From Bacteroidales bacterium (lineage in GTDB: Bacteria > Bacteroidota > Bacteroidia > Bacteroidales > UBA10428): a stretch of 64,000 nt of DNA. The stretch lies in assembly GCA_016938235.1 (NCBI GenBank), contig JAFGVA010000130.1, positions 52,076 through 116,075 of the forward strand, in the 5' to 3' direction. The position numbers and the translations under genes are program-made. Below, piece by piece: positions 1 to 9,927 of this stretch (positions are counted from its first letter, which is position 1; the number at the start of each line of letters is the position of its first letter). The notes beneath the pieces were generated by a model, which saw nothing but the letters and a program-made list of their open reading frames with translations, did not search any database and had not been told where the DNA came from.

Positions 1-560
1 TTGCTATGCATACTATAATTGATGACAATAACCCACTTTACAGCAAGCTGGTATTTTATGGAGATAGCAACAATTATGTGACCACAAGCGATATTTTCTC
101 ATTAAAACTCAATGCCCGAATGGCAGTTCTAAGTGCCTGCAGCACAGGCGAAGGAGAATATAAATCTGGTGAAGGTGTTCTTTCATTGGCCAGAAGCTTC
201 TTCTATTCGGGTTGCCCGAGCCTTACAATGACATTGTGGAATGTTGATGATAAGTCTGGCCTTCAGTTGATGAAACACTATTACAAATACCTAAAAAGAG
301 GATACTCCAAGCCTAAAGCTTTACTAAAATCGAAAATAGATTATATAAAAAGCGTTCCGGAAGAAAAGCAACACCCCTATTTCTGGGCCAATTATATAAG
401 TATTGGAAATGCCTCAGCAATATTTTACCCAAAATGGCAATTGTTATTAATTACAGGTTCCATTTTAATTATAACCGTAATTCTGATCTCAAAGTACTCA
501 AAGAATAAAAACAAAATGAAACTTACTGAACCCAGTCCTGATAATCCGGATCATTCTTGA
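1..560 (+). CDS. CHAT-domain protein (C-terminal part; gene truncated by window start) with C-terminal TM helix
   Basis: Reading frame is open from the window edge (..A-M-H-T-I-I-D); CHAT His region 'AMHTIIDDNNPLYSKLVFYGD' and Cys region 'AVLSACSTGEGEYKSGEGVLSLARSFFYSGCPSLTMTLWNVDD'; hydrophobic helix 'WQLLLITGSILIITVILI' near the C-terminus. Confidence 0.85.
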   Translation, partial: AMHTIIDDNNPLYSKLVFYGDSNNYVTTSDIFSLKLNARMAVLSACSTGEGEYKSGEGVLSLARSFFYSGCPSLTMTLWNVDDKSGLQLMKHYYKYLKRGYSKPKALLKSKIDYIKSVPEEKQHPYFWANYISIGNASAIFYPKWQLLLITGSILIITVILISKYSKNKNKMKLTEPSPDNPDHS

Positions 561-1092
561 TTAATTTAATAAGTGCTCTCTTACATTTCACCTTTTTTAC
601 ACCAACAAAATTTACACTTTTATAATTCATTTTTTCAGCGATTTCAGAATTGGTTAATCCTTCAGCAGTCATCATTAATACTTTCTGGCATTCTTCACCC
701 AACTTAACAATATGTTTTCTTAAAAAAGCATATTCAACCTCCTGGTCAATTTCTTTGTCCGAGGGATGTTCTTCAAAAGTTTCCGACTCTAGTTGATTGA
801 TGTGGTTGTCATGTGTGTTCTGCTGTCGAAGTATTCTTAGCCATAAACGTTTTGAAATACCTATCAGGTAAGCGCCAAAATCGCCCTTTATGTCAAGTTT
901 TTCCTCGTCAGAATATTTAAAAATAACAAGAATGGTTTCCTGAAAAACATCTTTAGCTTCGGCTTCACCTCCACCATGACGAATAATATACCCAAGCACC
1001 ACAGGATAGTAATGCCGGTAGATTTCGGATAAGACTTTTTGGTCTCGCTTCCGAATCCCGGATAATATTTGCCCAAGTTGTAATTTGCTCAA
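523..1092 (-). CDS. ECF-type RNA polymerase sigma-70 family factor
   Basis: 189 aa; region 2-like 'EAKDVFQETILVIFKY' and region 4-like 'LGEECQKVLMMTAEGLTNSEIAEKMNYKSVNFVGVKKVKCKRALIKLI'. Confidence 0.85.
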   Translation of the reverse strand: MSKLQLGQILSGIRKRDQKVLSEIYRHYYPVVLGYIIRHGGGEAEAKDVFQETILVIFKYSDEEKLDIKGDFGAYLIGISKRLWLRILRQQNTHDNHINQLESETFEEHPSDKEIDQEVEYAFLRKHIVKLGEECQKVLMMTAEGLTNSEIAEKMNYKSVNFVGVKKVKCKRALIKLIKNDPDYQDWVQ

Positions 1093-1272
1093 AGCACTCA
1101 GTATATCTGCAAAAGCAATTAATTATACCTTAAAATACGATCAATTGTTTCAAATATAACGATTTTGCCAAGGACTCATCGATTGGTAAACAATATTTTA
1201 CCTGTCTTCTTTTAAAGAATAACTTAAAGATTTTTTTTTGCGTTGTACATATACTTGAGTAAGAAACATTTA

Positions 1273-1434
1273 TTACGACTGACACACATTTTTAAGACTG
1301 CACCCTGAACATCCGTAATGAGATGTACATGCTTTAGATACTTTTTTTCGAATAAAAAGCGGCTTTATTAAACGATACAATACTACTAAAACTGCCAGAA
1401 GTATGGATATATATGTTAAAATATTCTGAATCAT
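1273..1434 (-). CDS. FeoB-associated Cys-rich membrane peptide (53 aa)
   Basis: Manual translation: MIQNILTYISILLAVLVVLYRLIKPLFIRKKVSKACTSHYGCSGCSLKNVCQS*. One TM helix plus Cys-rich tail; start codon overlaps the feoB stop (ATGA). Below the ORF-track size cutoff. Confidence 0.8.
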   Translation of the reverse strand: MIQNILTYISILLAVLVVLYRLIKPLFIRKKVSKACTSHYGCSGCSLKNVCQS

Positions 1435-3941
1435 AAAAACAATTTACCAAGGTTATAAACCAAAAATGATAATATCCAGGCAAGGCCTGTAGTATACACC
1501 ATTACAAATACAGCCCATTTCACACTTCCTGTTTCCCGTTTCACCGCCGCAATTACGGCAACACATGGAAAGTAAATCAGTGTAAATATAATAAACGATA
1601 AACCAACTACAGAGTTCATTACAGGCTTGCCTTTATTCTTACCAGTCAAATGCACATCGTTTTTAATCCTGTGTGGCAGAGAACTATCCAAATCACTATC
1701 ATCAGCCTGATACAAAACGCCCAATGTACTTACTACTACTTCTTTTGCAGCAATTCCTGTTAATAAACTAATCCCTAATTTCCAATCAAACCCCAAGGGT
1801 CTGATAACCGGTTCAATGGCTTTGCCTAATCTGCCAATGTATGACTTCTCCAGTCTTTCTGCCTCAATATTCCTGTTAACTTCAATGAGTTCGGAATTTA
1901 GGTTTTGCAATTGCACAGAATCAACAGATGTCCTTTCAGCCTTTGCTGTTAAAATTTCATGCTCAATACTTTGTTGTTGATTTATTAATTCCGGAGAATT
2001 CTGAATATTGCGAGGAAAGTACCCTAGTGCCCATAATATTACGGAAGCGATTAAAATTACACCTCCCATTTTCTTCAGGTATTGCGAACCTTTGGTCCAC
2101 ATATGTTTTGTTGTTGATCGTAAAGTTGGCATGCGATAAGGCGGCAATTCCATTACAAAGGGTGTATCTTCACCTTTTAATAATGTTTTCTTAAAAAAGA
2201 GTGCCATAATAATTGCAAGAAAGATACCTGTGAGATATACTCCAAACAGCACTGTGCCCCGTTTATCGGGAAATACTGCCCCAATTATCAGTAAATATAC
2301 AGGTAAGCGGGCGCTACAACTCATAAAAGGATTTATAAGTATTGTTAAAAGCCTGTTATTTCGGTCTTCAATTGTTCTTGTTGACATAATTGCGGGTACA
2401 TTACAACCAAAACCCATTATCAGGGAGATAAATGATTTTCCATGCAGTCCTATTCTGTGCATTACCCGGTCCATAATGAAAACAGCCCTGGCCATGTACC
2501 CCGAATCCTCCAGAAAGGATATAAACAGGAAGAGCAATAAAATATTGGGAAGAAAGACAATTACACCTCCTACACCACCTATTATGCCATCAATTAACAA
2601 ATCTTTAAAAGAACCTTCGGCTAAATTTGCTGTAAGAAAATCGGAAAGTAAACTAATTCCACTATCAATCCAGTCCATCGGATAACTTCCCAACTCAAAT
2701 GTAGAGGTGAACATAAGCCAGAGGAATGCAAAAAACACCGGAAATCCAAATAATTTATGAGTCAGAAAGGCATCGAGTATTTCGGTTACTTCCCGTTTTG
2801 CATGTGTGCCGGGAATATATGTTTCTTTCAGGGCGCCACCTATAAACCCATATTTTGCATCTGTTATAAGCGTAACCGTATCTTCGGAATATAAAGCCTT
2901 AAGTCTTTCAGATTCAGCTTTAGCTATTTCTTTAATTTTATTAAAATTTTCGGCAGGCAACACATATTCCTCAATGTGCCTGTCGCGCTCTAATAGCTTT
3001 AATGCCACAAAACGAGAAGACACCTTATCTGTTATCTCGTAATTTGAAGGCTGTTTTATCTCTGTTTGAATTACATGAATTGACTTCTCAATTTCCTCGC
3101 CATAATTAATATGGATATGCCGGTGTATGGGTTCTTTATCGTTATAAAGATTAACAACTTTCTGAAACAGTTCATTTATACCCCTGCCCTTAGCGCCAAC
3201 AGTTGGCACAATGGGAATTCCCAGCAGCTTACCAAGTCCCACAAAATCAAGCTGACATTTATTCCGCTGAAGCTCATCATACATATTTAAGGCTAAAACC
3301 ACCTTAAGATCCATATCGATAAGCTGACTGGTCAGAAATAAATTTCTCTCCAGGTTCGAAGCATCAACAACATTGATTACAATATCAGGAACATTTTTAA
3401 CAATAAAATCTCTTACATAAAGTTCTTCAGGAGAAAAAGCAGAAATAGAGTAGGTACCAGGCAGATCGGTAATGTTTAAAATATAGCCATCGTGTTCAAT
3501 CCGGGCTGTTTTAGAATCAACAGTAACACCTGAATAATTACCGGTATGTTCGCTTCCGCCTGAAGCAAAATTAAAAATGGATGTTTTACCTGCATTTGGA
3601 TTACCAACAAATGCAATATTTATAACTCTGCCTTTTTCTTTATATTTATTTATAATTGTATTATTAATCTCAGAATTATTGAGTGTATCAAATTCTACCG
3701 GACCAACAACAAGAGGTTCACTACTTACAATTACACTGGAAGCCTCACTCCGGCGCAACGAAATTTTGTATCCGAGTATTAAATATTCAATGGGATCAAG
3801 CAAGGGCGCATTTTTAACTACTTTAATTTCTTTACCTCGTACAAATCCCATCTCACCCAGTCGGCGCCTAAAAGCGCCCCTACCTTCAATCTTCGATATG
3901 TAAGCCTTCTCTCCGGTAGCTAATTCTGATAATCTGCGCAT
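1431..3941 (-). CDS. feoB: Ferrous iron transport protein, FeoA-FeoB fusion
   Basis: N-terminal FeoA SH3-like domain 'MRRLSELATGEKAYISKIEGRGAFRRRLGEMGFVRGKEIKVVKNAPLLDPIEYLI', then G domain 'GNPNAGKTSIFNFASG', 'DLPGTYS', and FeoB permease 'MGFGCNVPAIMSTRTIEDRNNRLLTILINPFMSCSARLPVY'. Confidence 0.95.
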   Translation of the reverse strand: MRRLSELATGEKAYISKIEGRGAFRRRLGEMGFVRGKEIKVVKNAPLLDPIEYLILGYKISLRRSEASSVIVSSEPLVVGPVEFDTLNNSEINNTIINKYKEKGRVINIAFVGNPNAGKTSIFNFASGGSEHTGNYSGVTVDSKTARIEHDGYILNITDLPGTYSISAFSPEELYVRDFIVKNVPDIVINVVDASNLERNLFLTSQLIDMDLKVVLALNMYDELQRNKCQLDFVGLGKLLGIPIVPTVGAKGRGINELFQKVVNLYNDKEPIHRHIHINYGEEIEKSIHVIQTEIKQPSNYEITDKVSSRFVALKLLERDRHIEEYVLPAENFNKIKEIAKAESERLKALYSEDTVTLITDAKYGFIGGALKETYIPGTHAKREVTEILDAFLTHKLFGFPVFFAFLWLMFTSTFELGSYPMDWIDSGISLLSDFLTANLAEGSFKDLLIDGIIGGVGGVIVFLPNILLLFLFISFLEDSGYMARAVFIMDRVMHRIGLHGKSFISLIMGFGCNVPAIMSTRTIEDRNNRLLTILINPFMSCSARLPVYLLIIGAVFPDKRGTVLFGVYLTGIFLAIIMALFFKKTLLKGEDTPFVMELPPYRMPTLRSTTKHMWTKGSQYLKKMGGVILIASVILWALGYFPRNIQNSPELINQQQSIEHEILTAKAERTSVDSVQLQNLNSELIEVNRNIEAERLEKSYIGRLGKAIEPVIRPLGFDWKLGISLLTGIAAKEVVVSTLGVLYQADDSDLDSSLPHRIKNDVHLTGKNKGKPVMNSVVGLSFIIFTLIYFPCVAVIAAVKRETGSVKWAVFVMVYTTGLAWILSFLVYNLGKLFL

Positions 3942-4254
3942 AGCTTTTATTAATTGAATGCAATTTTACTAAGGTATTTGAGAATTATCAATACCAAATA
4001 ATTGGTATTTAAATTTTTTGCCTGAAACACCTACCCAAATCAAAATACAAATTAAGCGGTTTAAAAATAAATCATAAATAAGGTTAAAATATAAATTTAT
4101 AAAATCGCATCTTGTTGATTTACTGTGCTATACAATTACAAATAAAATCAAGTTCTAAACACATAAAATGTGGACAATATCTTGGTATCGAATAAAGTTT
4201 TTTATATATTTAGTTAAATGTAATTATCAGAATATAAAATAAATAATATTCATT

Positions 4255-4983
4255 GTGAACGCAGAAAAGAATATATATGACAAGCTGATTGAATATTTTG
4301 GACTGGAGGAAGATAGTATAAATATTCTGGAGGAAACTATTAATACTGATACTCAAATTGAATATTTTGAGTTTTCTAAAAATTATAATTCAAAAAAATC
4401 TGAAGATGAAATATTAAGAAATAAGGACATTATATTCGATATATCTCAGCCGCTTCCGGATAAAAAGGCCAGCCTTGTTGAACTGGCCGCATTAAATAAT
4501 ATTGACGCATACAGAACTATTGAAAAATATCTTGCTCAGCCAAATATTAAATTATACGAATGGGCATGTCTTGCTTTGCAGGAATGTAAAATGCACCTTG
4601 AATCAAACCTGCTTGACGAAAGCAAAGTTTTAATAACCACCGGATTGGGTGGAAAAGGCAATAAACTAAGATACTTTATTGTATTGTTTACACCAGACGG
4701 CAGGCCTCTAAGCAAGATTCAGCAAGAAATAATTACAAAGGAATTGAGCTATTTTCTGCCAAAAGCCGATTCAGAATTTGAAGATATTCTGTTTGATGGA
4801 GCCTATGCCTCAGTATTGGCGATAGTTCCGATAAAAATCAACCTTAAAGAATTGTTTAACAAGGTTATTAGTGAATGCAACCAACTTGGTAATTTTTTAT
4901 ACAACGATTTCATTATTACCAACATGAAAGCTCTTTGCCACAACGAGATAACTAATTTACTCAGGAAAAACAATATTTTTTAG
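4255..4983 (+). CDS. Conserved hypothetical protein (GTG start)
   Basis: 242-aa ORF with typical coding composition, directly upstream of the thiamine-binding-like gene; possible PTS_EIIA-type fold suggested only weakly by 'ILITTGLGGKGNKLRYFIVLFTPDGRPL'. Confidence 0.6.
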   Translation: MNAEKNIYDKLIEYFGLEEDSINILEETINTDTQIEYFEFSKNYNSKKSEDEILRNKDIIFDISQPLPDKKASLVELAALNNIDAYRTIEKYLAQPNIKLYEWACLALQECKMHLESNLLDESKVLITTGLGGKGNKLRYFIVLFTPDGRPLSKIQQEIITKELSYFLPKADSEFEDILFDGAYASVLAIVPIKINLKELFNKVISECNQLGNFLYNDFIITNMKALCHNEITNLLRKNNIF

Positions 4984-5011
4984 TTTTGCAGAAACTAAAA
5001 AATATTAAACA

Positions 5012-5305
5012 ATGAATTATTTAGTAAACATTTCTCTTCAGGTTTTACCTTCGTCAGAATCAAAACATCCATACGATATAGTTGACAAGGCAATTGAAGT
5101 AATTGCTGCTTCAGGTATTAAATATAAAGTTTGTCCTTTTGAGACAGTTATGGAAGGAAATTATGACGATATAATGCAAGTCATAAAAAAGGTTTTTATT
5201 GAATGTATGGAATATGGAGCCGAGAGTATCTTCTCTAATATCAAGGTTCAGATAAATTCTAAGAAAGATGTGTTTATTGAAGATAAAACCGGGAAATATG
5301 AATAA
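5012..5305 (+). CDS. MTH1187/YkoF-like (thiamine-binding, former DUF77) family protein
   Basis: 97 aa; 'VNISLQVLPSSESKHPYDIVDKAIEVIAASGIKYKVCPFETVMEGNYDDIMQVIKK' resembles the thiamine-binding protein family. Confidence 0.75.
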   Translation: MNYLVNISLQVLPSSESKHPYDIVDKAIEVIAASGIKYKVCPFETVMEGNYDDIMQVIKKVFIECMEYGAESIFSNIKVQINSKKDVFIEDKTGKYE

Positions 5306-5306
5306 T

Positions 5307-5336
5307 AAAAAAGGGAGCTTAAAACTCCCTTTTTTT
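5307..5336. terminator. Bidirectional rho-independent terminator
   Basis: AAAAAGGGAG-CTTAAAA-CTCCCTTTTTTT between convergent genes. Confidence 0.8.
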
Positions 5337-5337
5337 A

Positions 5338-5778
5338 TTACTTTTCGTTTGATTCTTCGCTTGCTACTACGCCAACCTCTAAATCTTCAAAATCAATATC
5401 GGTATAGGCATTTGCTTCCTCCTTATGCGTATCCTCAACTGGCTGTTCAGTTGGCATTTCTTCCAAAGGTTGATTAGCCTTAATAAACTCGATTGATTCT
5501 TCTAATCCTTCCAGAAACTTCTCAAAGTCTTCTTTATACAGGAACACTTTGTGTTTTTCATAAAAGAACCGACCATCTTTATTAAACCTCTTTTTACTTT
5601 CAGTAACTGTAAGGTAATAATCATTCCTCCTTGTGGCTTTAACGTCAAAGAAATAGGTCCGTTTACCGGCTCTAACAGCTTTTGAGAATATTTCTTCTCT
5701 TTCTACGTTTTCAGCGTCTTCAATAATTTCTTTATCATCCACCATTTCTCTATAGTTTTTCCGGTTGTCAATACCCAA
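5338..5778 (-). CDS. PUR family DNA/RNA-binding protein (DUF3276)
   Basis: 146 aa; 'AGKRTYFFDVKATRRNDYYLTVTESKKRFNKDGRFFYEKHKVFLYKEDFEKFLEGLEESIEFI' is typical of Bacteroidota PUR-alpha-like proteins. Confidence 0.85.
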   Translation of the reverse strand: MGIDNRKNYREMVDDKEIIEDAENVEREEIFSKAVRAGKRTYFFDVKATRRNDYYLTVTESKKRFNKDGRFFYEKHKVFLYKEDFEKFLEGLEESIEFIKANQPLEEMPTEQPVEDTHKEEANAYTDIDFEDLEVGVVASEESNEK

Positions 5779-6002
5779 AAATAAAAAAATTTTTTAATAG
5801 CCCTAATTTATGTAGAGATAATCGCATTTTTTTTTAAATTAATATAAATCAGACCAAAAACATTCAATGCCAGAACCCATTATTCATAGGTCTTCCAGAA
5901 AAATAAATCAATCAATCAGCATAAAACGAGTTTTTCACCTCTATAATTACAAAAAATCAATTTACTTTGCAGTCTGAAATTTAAAACACGTTCTTTTATA
6001 GC

Positions 6003-6956
6003 ATGATTAGCCGCAGGATATTGAGAATAAAGGTAATGCAAGCAATTTATGCATACCACACACAAGATGGAAAGGCATCAATTAATGCCGTGGAAAAGGA
6101 ATTATTCTTCAGCATAAACAAAACTTATGATCTTTACCACTACCTGCTCGTATTAATTATTGATATTGCCAATTATGCTCAAAAACGAATTGAGCTAGCG
6201 CAAAACAAAAAACTACCTTCCGAACAGGATTTAAATCCCAATACCCGTTTTATCGACAACCAGGCGATTAACCTGATACGCACAAACAACCAGCTGTTAA
6301 GATACCTGGAACAAAACAAACTTAATTGGGCAATCTACCCGGAAATTGTAAAAGGTTTGTATAACTCGATGGTTGAGACGGAGGAATACAACTCTTACAT
6401 AAGCCTTGAGGGTGAATCTTTTCAGGAAGACAAATCTTTTATTATTAAGGTTTACAAAAACATTATTGCCAACTTCGAACAGTTATACACAGTACTCGAA
6501 GAACAGAGTATTTACTGGAATGACGAAGTAGAGTTTGTTATTGGTATCATTATAAAAACAATTAAAAAGCTTAAACCCGAAGATGATGAGAATTTCTCTC
6601 TTCTGCCCTTATATAAAAGCGAAGATGATGTTGAGTTTACCAAGAAACTTTTCAGATCAGTAATTTTAAAAAGAAGTGAATACAATAAACTTATTGAACA
6701 ATTTTCGAAAAACTGGGATTTCGACCGAATAGCTTTTATGGATATTTTGCTTTTAGAAATGGCTATTACAGAAGCTATTGAATTTCCGGGAATACCTTTA
6801 AAAGTAACTTTCAATGAATACATTGAGCTTTCTAAATTCTATAGTACAAAACGAAGCAACGTGTTTATAAATGGAATTTTAGATAAAATATTCCAGCACC
6901 TTAAAGAAACCAAAAAAATTGTTAAACAAGGAAGAGGTCTAATTGGTGATATCTAG
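6003..6956 (+). CDS. nusB: Transcription antitermination factor NusB (long Bacteroidota form)
   Basis: 'MISRRILRIKVMQAIYAYHTQDG' N-terminus and 'NWDFDRIAFMDILLLEMAITEAIEFPGIPLKVTFNEYIELSKFYSTKRSNVFINGILDKI' C-terminal NusB signature. Confidence 0.93.
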   Translation: MISRRILRIKVMQAIYAYHTQDGKASINAVEKELFFSINKTYDLYHYLLVLIIDIANYAQKRIELAQNKKLPSEQDLNPNTRFIDNQAINLIRTNNQLLRYLEQNKLNWAIYPEIVKGLYNSMVETEEYNSYISLEGESFQEDKSFIIKVYKNIIANFEQLYTVLEEQSIYWNDEVEFVIGIIIKTIKKLKPEDDENFSLLPLYKSEDDVEFTKKLFRSVILKRSEYNKLIEQFSKNWDFDRIAFMDILLLEMAITEAIEFPGIPLKVTFNEYIELSKFYSTKRSNVFINGILDKIFQHLKETKKIVKQGRGLIGDI

Positions 6957-7032
6957 ACAATGAATTTGGTAATCAATTTATTTTGTAATTACTTTACACC
7001 CCTCATACGAAATAATACAAATTAATTATACA

Positions 7033-7377
7033 ATGATGAATTTATTAAACATTTTAATGTTAATGCCCCCTGCTTCAGAGGGTGGAAAGCAACAGAATCC
7101 GATGCAGATGTTTATCATGTTGGCGCTTATCATAGTAGTATTTTACTTCTTCATGATAAGACCTCAGGTAAAACGTCAGAAAGAGTTAAAAAACTTTCGT
7201 GACAGCTTGGAAAAAGGTGATAAAATTATTACAACCGGTGGTATATACGGAAAAATTTCAGGCATTTCAGACAATATTGTTTCTGTTGATGTTGGAAACG
7301 GAGTTATCCTTAAAATTGATAAAAGCGCAATTGTAAAAGACGTTGCAGACTTACAAAACGAGCAGCAAAAAAAGTAA
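7033..7377 (+). CDS. yajC: Preprotein translocase subunit YajC
   Basis: 'FMIRPQVKRQKELKNFRDSLEKGDKIITTGGIYGKISGISDNIVSVDVGNGVILKIDKSAI'; conserved neighbourhood downstream of nusB. Confidence 0.95.
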   Translation: MMNLLNILMLMPPASEGGKQQNPMQMFIMLALIIVVFYFFMIRPQVKRQKELKNFRDSLEKGDKIITTGGIYGKISGISDNIVSVDVGNGVILKIDKSAIVKDVADLQNEQQKK

Positions 7378-7501
7378 TTCCTTCTAAAAAGAAAACTAAT
7401 TAAATAGTTCTTGTAAGTTCCTATCAACAAGGAAAATCAAAATATCTCATAAAATATCTGCAGTTTAGGATATATTTGTAGTATTCTAAACTGCTTTTAT
7501 T

Positions 7502-8581
7502 TTGAAAGACAAAGCTGAAAACCGATTTAGACTATTGTTGCTTCTTATCAGAGCAAAAAACTACATCAGCTCTAATTACATTGCTCTTAGGAAACGCGTT
7601 GTTGTATTTTTCATTTTTATAGTACTATCTTCTTCATTTTGGCTCTACACGGCTCTTGACGATACTTATGTAGCCGAAAACAAATACCCTGTAGAATTTA
7701 GCAACCTCCCAAAAAACAAAATACTTGCCGGGGAACCTCCAAAAAAGATTACGCTCAGGGTTCGTGGCAACGGATATACTATTCTGAACAATAAAATAAA
7801 TCCCCCGCTTCTTGAGATAAACGTAGACGATTTTTCGCTGGGAAGCCAAACAATAGATTCATTAAGCCTTTTTTTAATTTCGAGACATGCGAAAGAAATT
7901 TTTGCTGCCGAACTAAGCAAGAAAAACAATTACCCACTGGAAATACTCAGCACTTCGCCAGATACAATATTGTTTAATTTTACAAAAACAAAAACAAAAA
8001 AAGTTCCTGTACGGGTTAAATTTTCACATAAAGAAAACCTGTTTGCTCGGCAATATATTCAAAATGGTGAAATAACTTCTGTACCAGACAGCATTTTGGT
8101 TATTGGTCCATCAACAATTATTGATACTATTAGTTGGGTAAATACTGAAGATTTTAACATAACTGAACTTAAGGATACCATGTCAAAGAAAACAAAGCTA
8201 AAACTTATTCCTGAGGTTCATTTTTCTGTTGACAAAGCAAAAATCACGATTCCGGTTGACAAATTCACAGAATCTTTTTTTGAGATTCCGCTTCTGACAA
8301 AACATACTCCTGACAGTATAAGTCTGAAGCCTTTTCCACGCAGTGTTAAAGTTAATTACAAAGTCTCACTTAGTAATTACAACGATGTTTCTGAAACTGA
8401 CTTCCGACCTTATATTGATTATATCGATGCATCGCAGGTAGACACCTCAAACAGTAAAATAAAAGTTTATATCGACTCCGTTCCCGGAATAATATATTCT
8501 TATAGTATTTACCCACCCCAAGTAGATTTCCTAATTGAACTAAACAATGCTAAAGATAGGTTTAACAGGCGGGATAGGTAG
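7502..8581 (+). CDS. YbbR-like domain protein (TTG start)
   Basis: Single N-terminal TM helix followed by YbbR-like repeats; position between yajC and coaE as in many Bacteroidota. Confidence 0.8.
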   Translation: MKDKAENRFRLLLLLIRAKNYISSNYIALRKRVVVFFIFIVLSSSFWLYTALDDTYVAENKYPVEFSNLPKNKILAGEPPKKITLRVRGNGYTILNNKINPPLLEINVDDFSLGSQTIDSLSLFLISRHAKEIFAAELSKKNNYPLEILSTSPDTILFNFTKTKTKKVPVRVKFSHKENLFARQYIQNGEITSVPDSILVIGPSTIIDTISWVNTEDFNITELKDTMSKKTKLKLIPEVHFSVDKAKITIPVDKFTESFFEIPLLTKHTPDSISLKPFPRSVKVNYKVSLSNYNDVSETDFRPYIDYIDASQVDTSNSKIKVYIDSVPGIIYSYSIYPPQVDFLIELNNAKDRFNRRDR

Positions 8582-9155
8582 CGGAAAAACACTTGTCAGC
8601 AAAGTTTTTCAAAATCTGGGAATCCCCGTATATTGTGCTGATGACAAGGCCAAACAACTTATTAATGAATCGATAAACCTTAAACAGGAAATCATCTCGG
8701 TTTTTGGAGATGAAGCTTACATTAACGGAAATTACAATAAAAAATTTATTGCCGGCATTGTTTTCAATGATGCAATTAAACTGAAAGTGCTGAATGAAAT
8801 AATCCATCCTGCAGTCGAAAAAGATTTTATAAACTGGGTGAAGGAAATCTCTCTTAAAACACCTTTTATTTTAAAAGAAGCAGCGATATTATTTGAAAGC
8901 GGAACCTATAAACAACTCGATAAAATTATTTATGTAACAGCAGAAACAGAAACCCGAATTCAACGTGTAATAGACAGAGACAGCACAAATCGCGAACAGG
9001 TTATAAACAGGATAAAAAATCAGTGGCCGACCGATAAAGGGAAGCAGTTGGCCGATTTCGTTTTAGATAATACTGGTAAAAAACTAATTTTACCCCAAAT
9101 CTTAGATATTTATAATCAACTGAATAAAGAATGGCAAAATTTGGTAAATGGGTAG
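8547..9155 (+). CDS. coaE: Dephospho-CoA kinase
   Basis: '[36 protein letters not shown]' P-loop and 'HPAVEKDF'. Confidence 0.95.
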   Translation: MLKIGLTGGIGSGKTLVSKVFQNLGIPVYCADDKAKQLINESINLKQEIISVFGDEAYINGNYNKKFIAGIVFNDAIKLKVLNEIIHPAVEKDFINWVKEISLKTPFILKEAAILFESGTYKQLDKIIYVTAETETRIQRVIDRDSTNREQVINRIKNQWPTDKGKQLADFVLDNTGKKLILPQILDIYNQLNKEWQNLVNG

Positions 9156-9859
9156 GTGCCGGCTTAGGTTTTGTTTTAGGCGGAGGACCTATTGGAGCTA
9201 TAATAGGAATGAGTTTGGGATGGATGTTCGATAGTGCATCGGAAAGCGATGTTGAAAGAGGTTATACAAAAAGAACAACAACCGGCGATTTTGCAATCAG
9301 TCTGCTTATTCTAATTGCTGCTGTAATGAAGGCTGACGGTAAAATTCTTCGCTCAGAACTCGATTATGTTAAAGCTTTCCTTGTTCATAAATTTGGGCAG
9401 GACTCAGCCGGAGAGGCTCTTAAAATGCTCAGGGATCTCCTGAAACAAGATATTCCGGTACACGATGTTTGTCTTCAAATTAAAAAGAACCTCGATTATT
9501 CTTCGAGATTAGAACTACTCCATTTACTTTATGGCGTTGCCAACGCCGATAAAGTTGTTAACATTCACGAACTTAAAATTATTGAACAGATAGCCTATTA
9601 TCTAGGTATTTCAAAAGCAGATCAGAATTCAATAAAAAATATGTTCATTGCCGGTGCAGAAAGTCATTACAAAATACTGGGTATTGAAAAATCGGCTACT
9701 GATGATGAAGTGAAAAAAGCTTACAGAAAGCTTGCTACCAAGTATCACCCCGACAAGGTAAGTTACCTTGGTGATGAGTTCAAAAAATCGGCTGAAGAAA
9801 AATTTAAGAAGATTAATGAGGCTTATGAAGCCTTAAAAAAAGAGCGTGGTATTAAATAG
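9131..9859 (+). CDS. TerB/DnaJ (DjlA-like) domain protein
   Basis: N-terminal glycine-rich membrane segment, TerB-like helices, C-terminal J domain '[33 protein letters not shown]'. Confidence 0.88.
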   Translation: MAKFGKWVGAGLGFVLGGGPIGAIIGMSLGWMFDSASESDVERGYTKRTTTGDFAISLLILIAAVMKADGKILRSELDYVKAFLVHKFGQDSAGEALKMLRDLLKQDIPVHDVCLQIKKNLDYSSRLELLHLLYGVANADKVVNIHELKIIEQIAYYLGISKADQNSIKNMFIAGAESHYKILGIEKSATDDEVKKAYRKLATKYHPDKVSYLGDEFKKSAEEKFKKINEAYEALKKERGIK

Positions 9860-9927
9860 ACAAAAAAAAGGGTTGAATATCAAATCAGATTTTTATTTTT
9901 GCAACAGAATTATTTTAACTCGTATAT

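Noticed and set aside
888-1076. 62-aa minus ORF inside the sigma factor gene
   Set aside because: Overlaps the sigma factor in another frame on the same strand; no support.
2230-2685. 151-aa + strand ORF (and similar ORFs at 1928-2194, 2806-3042, 3577-3903)
   Set aside because: Antisense to feoB; no recognisable domain; explained by open reverse frames of a strongly coding gene.
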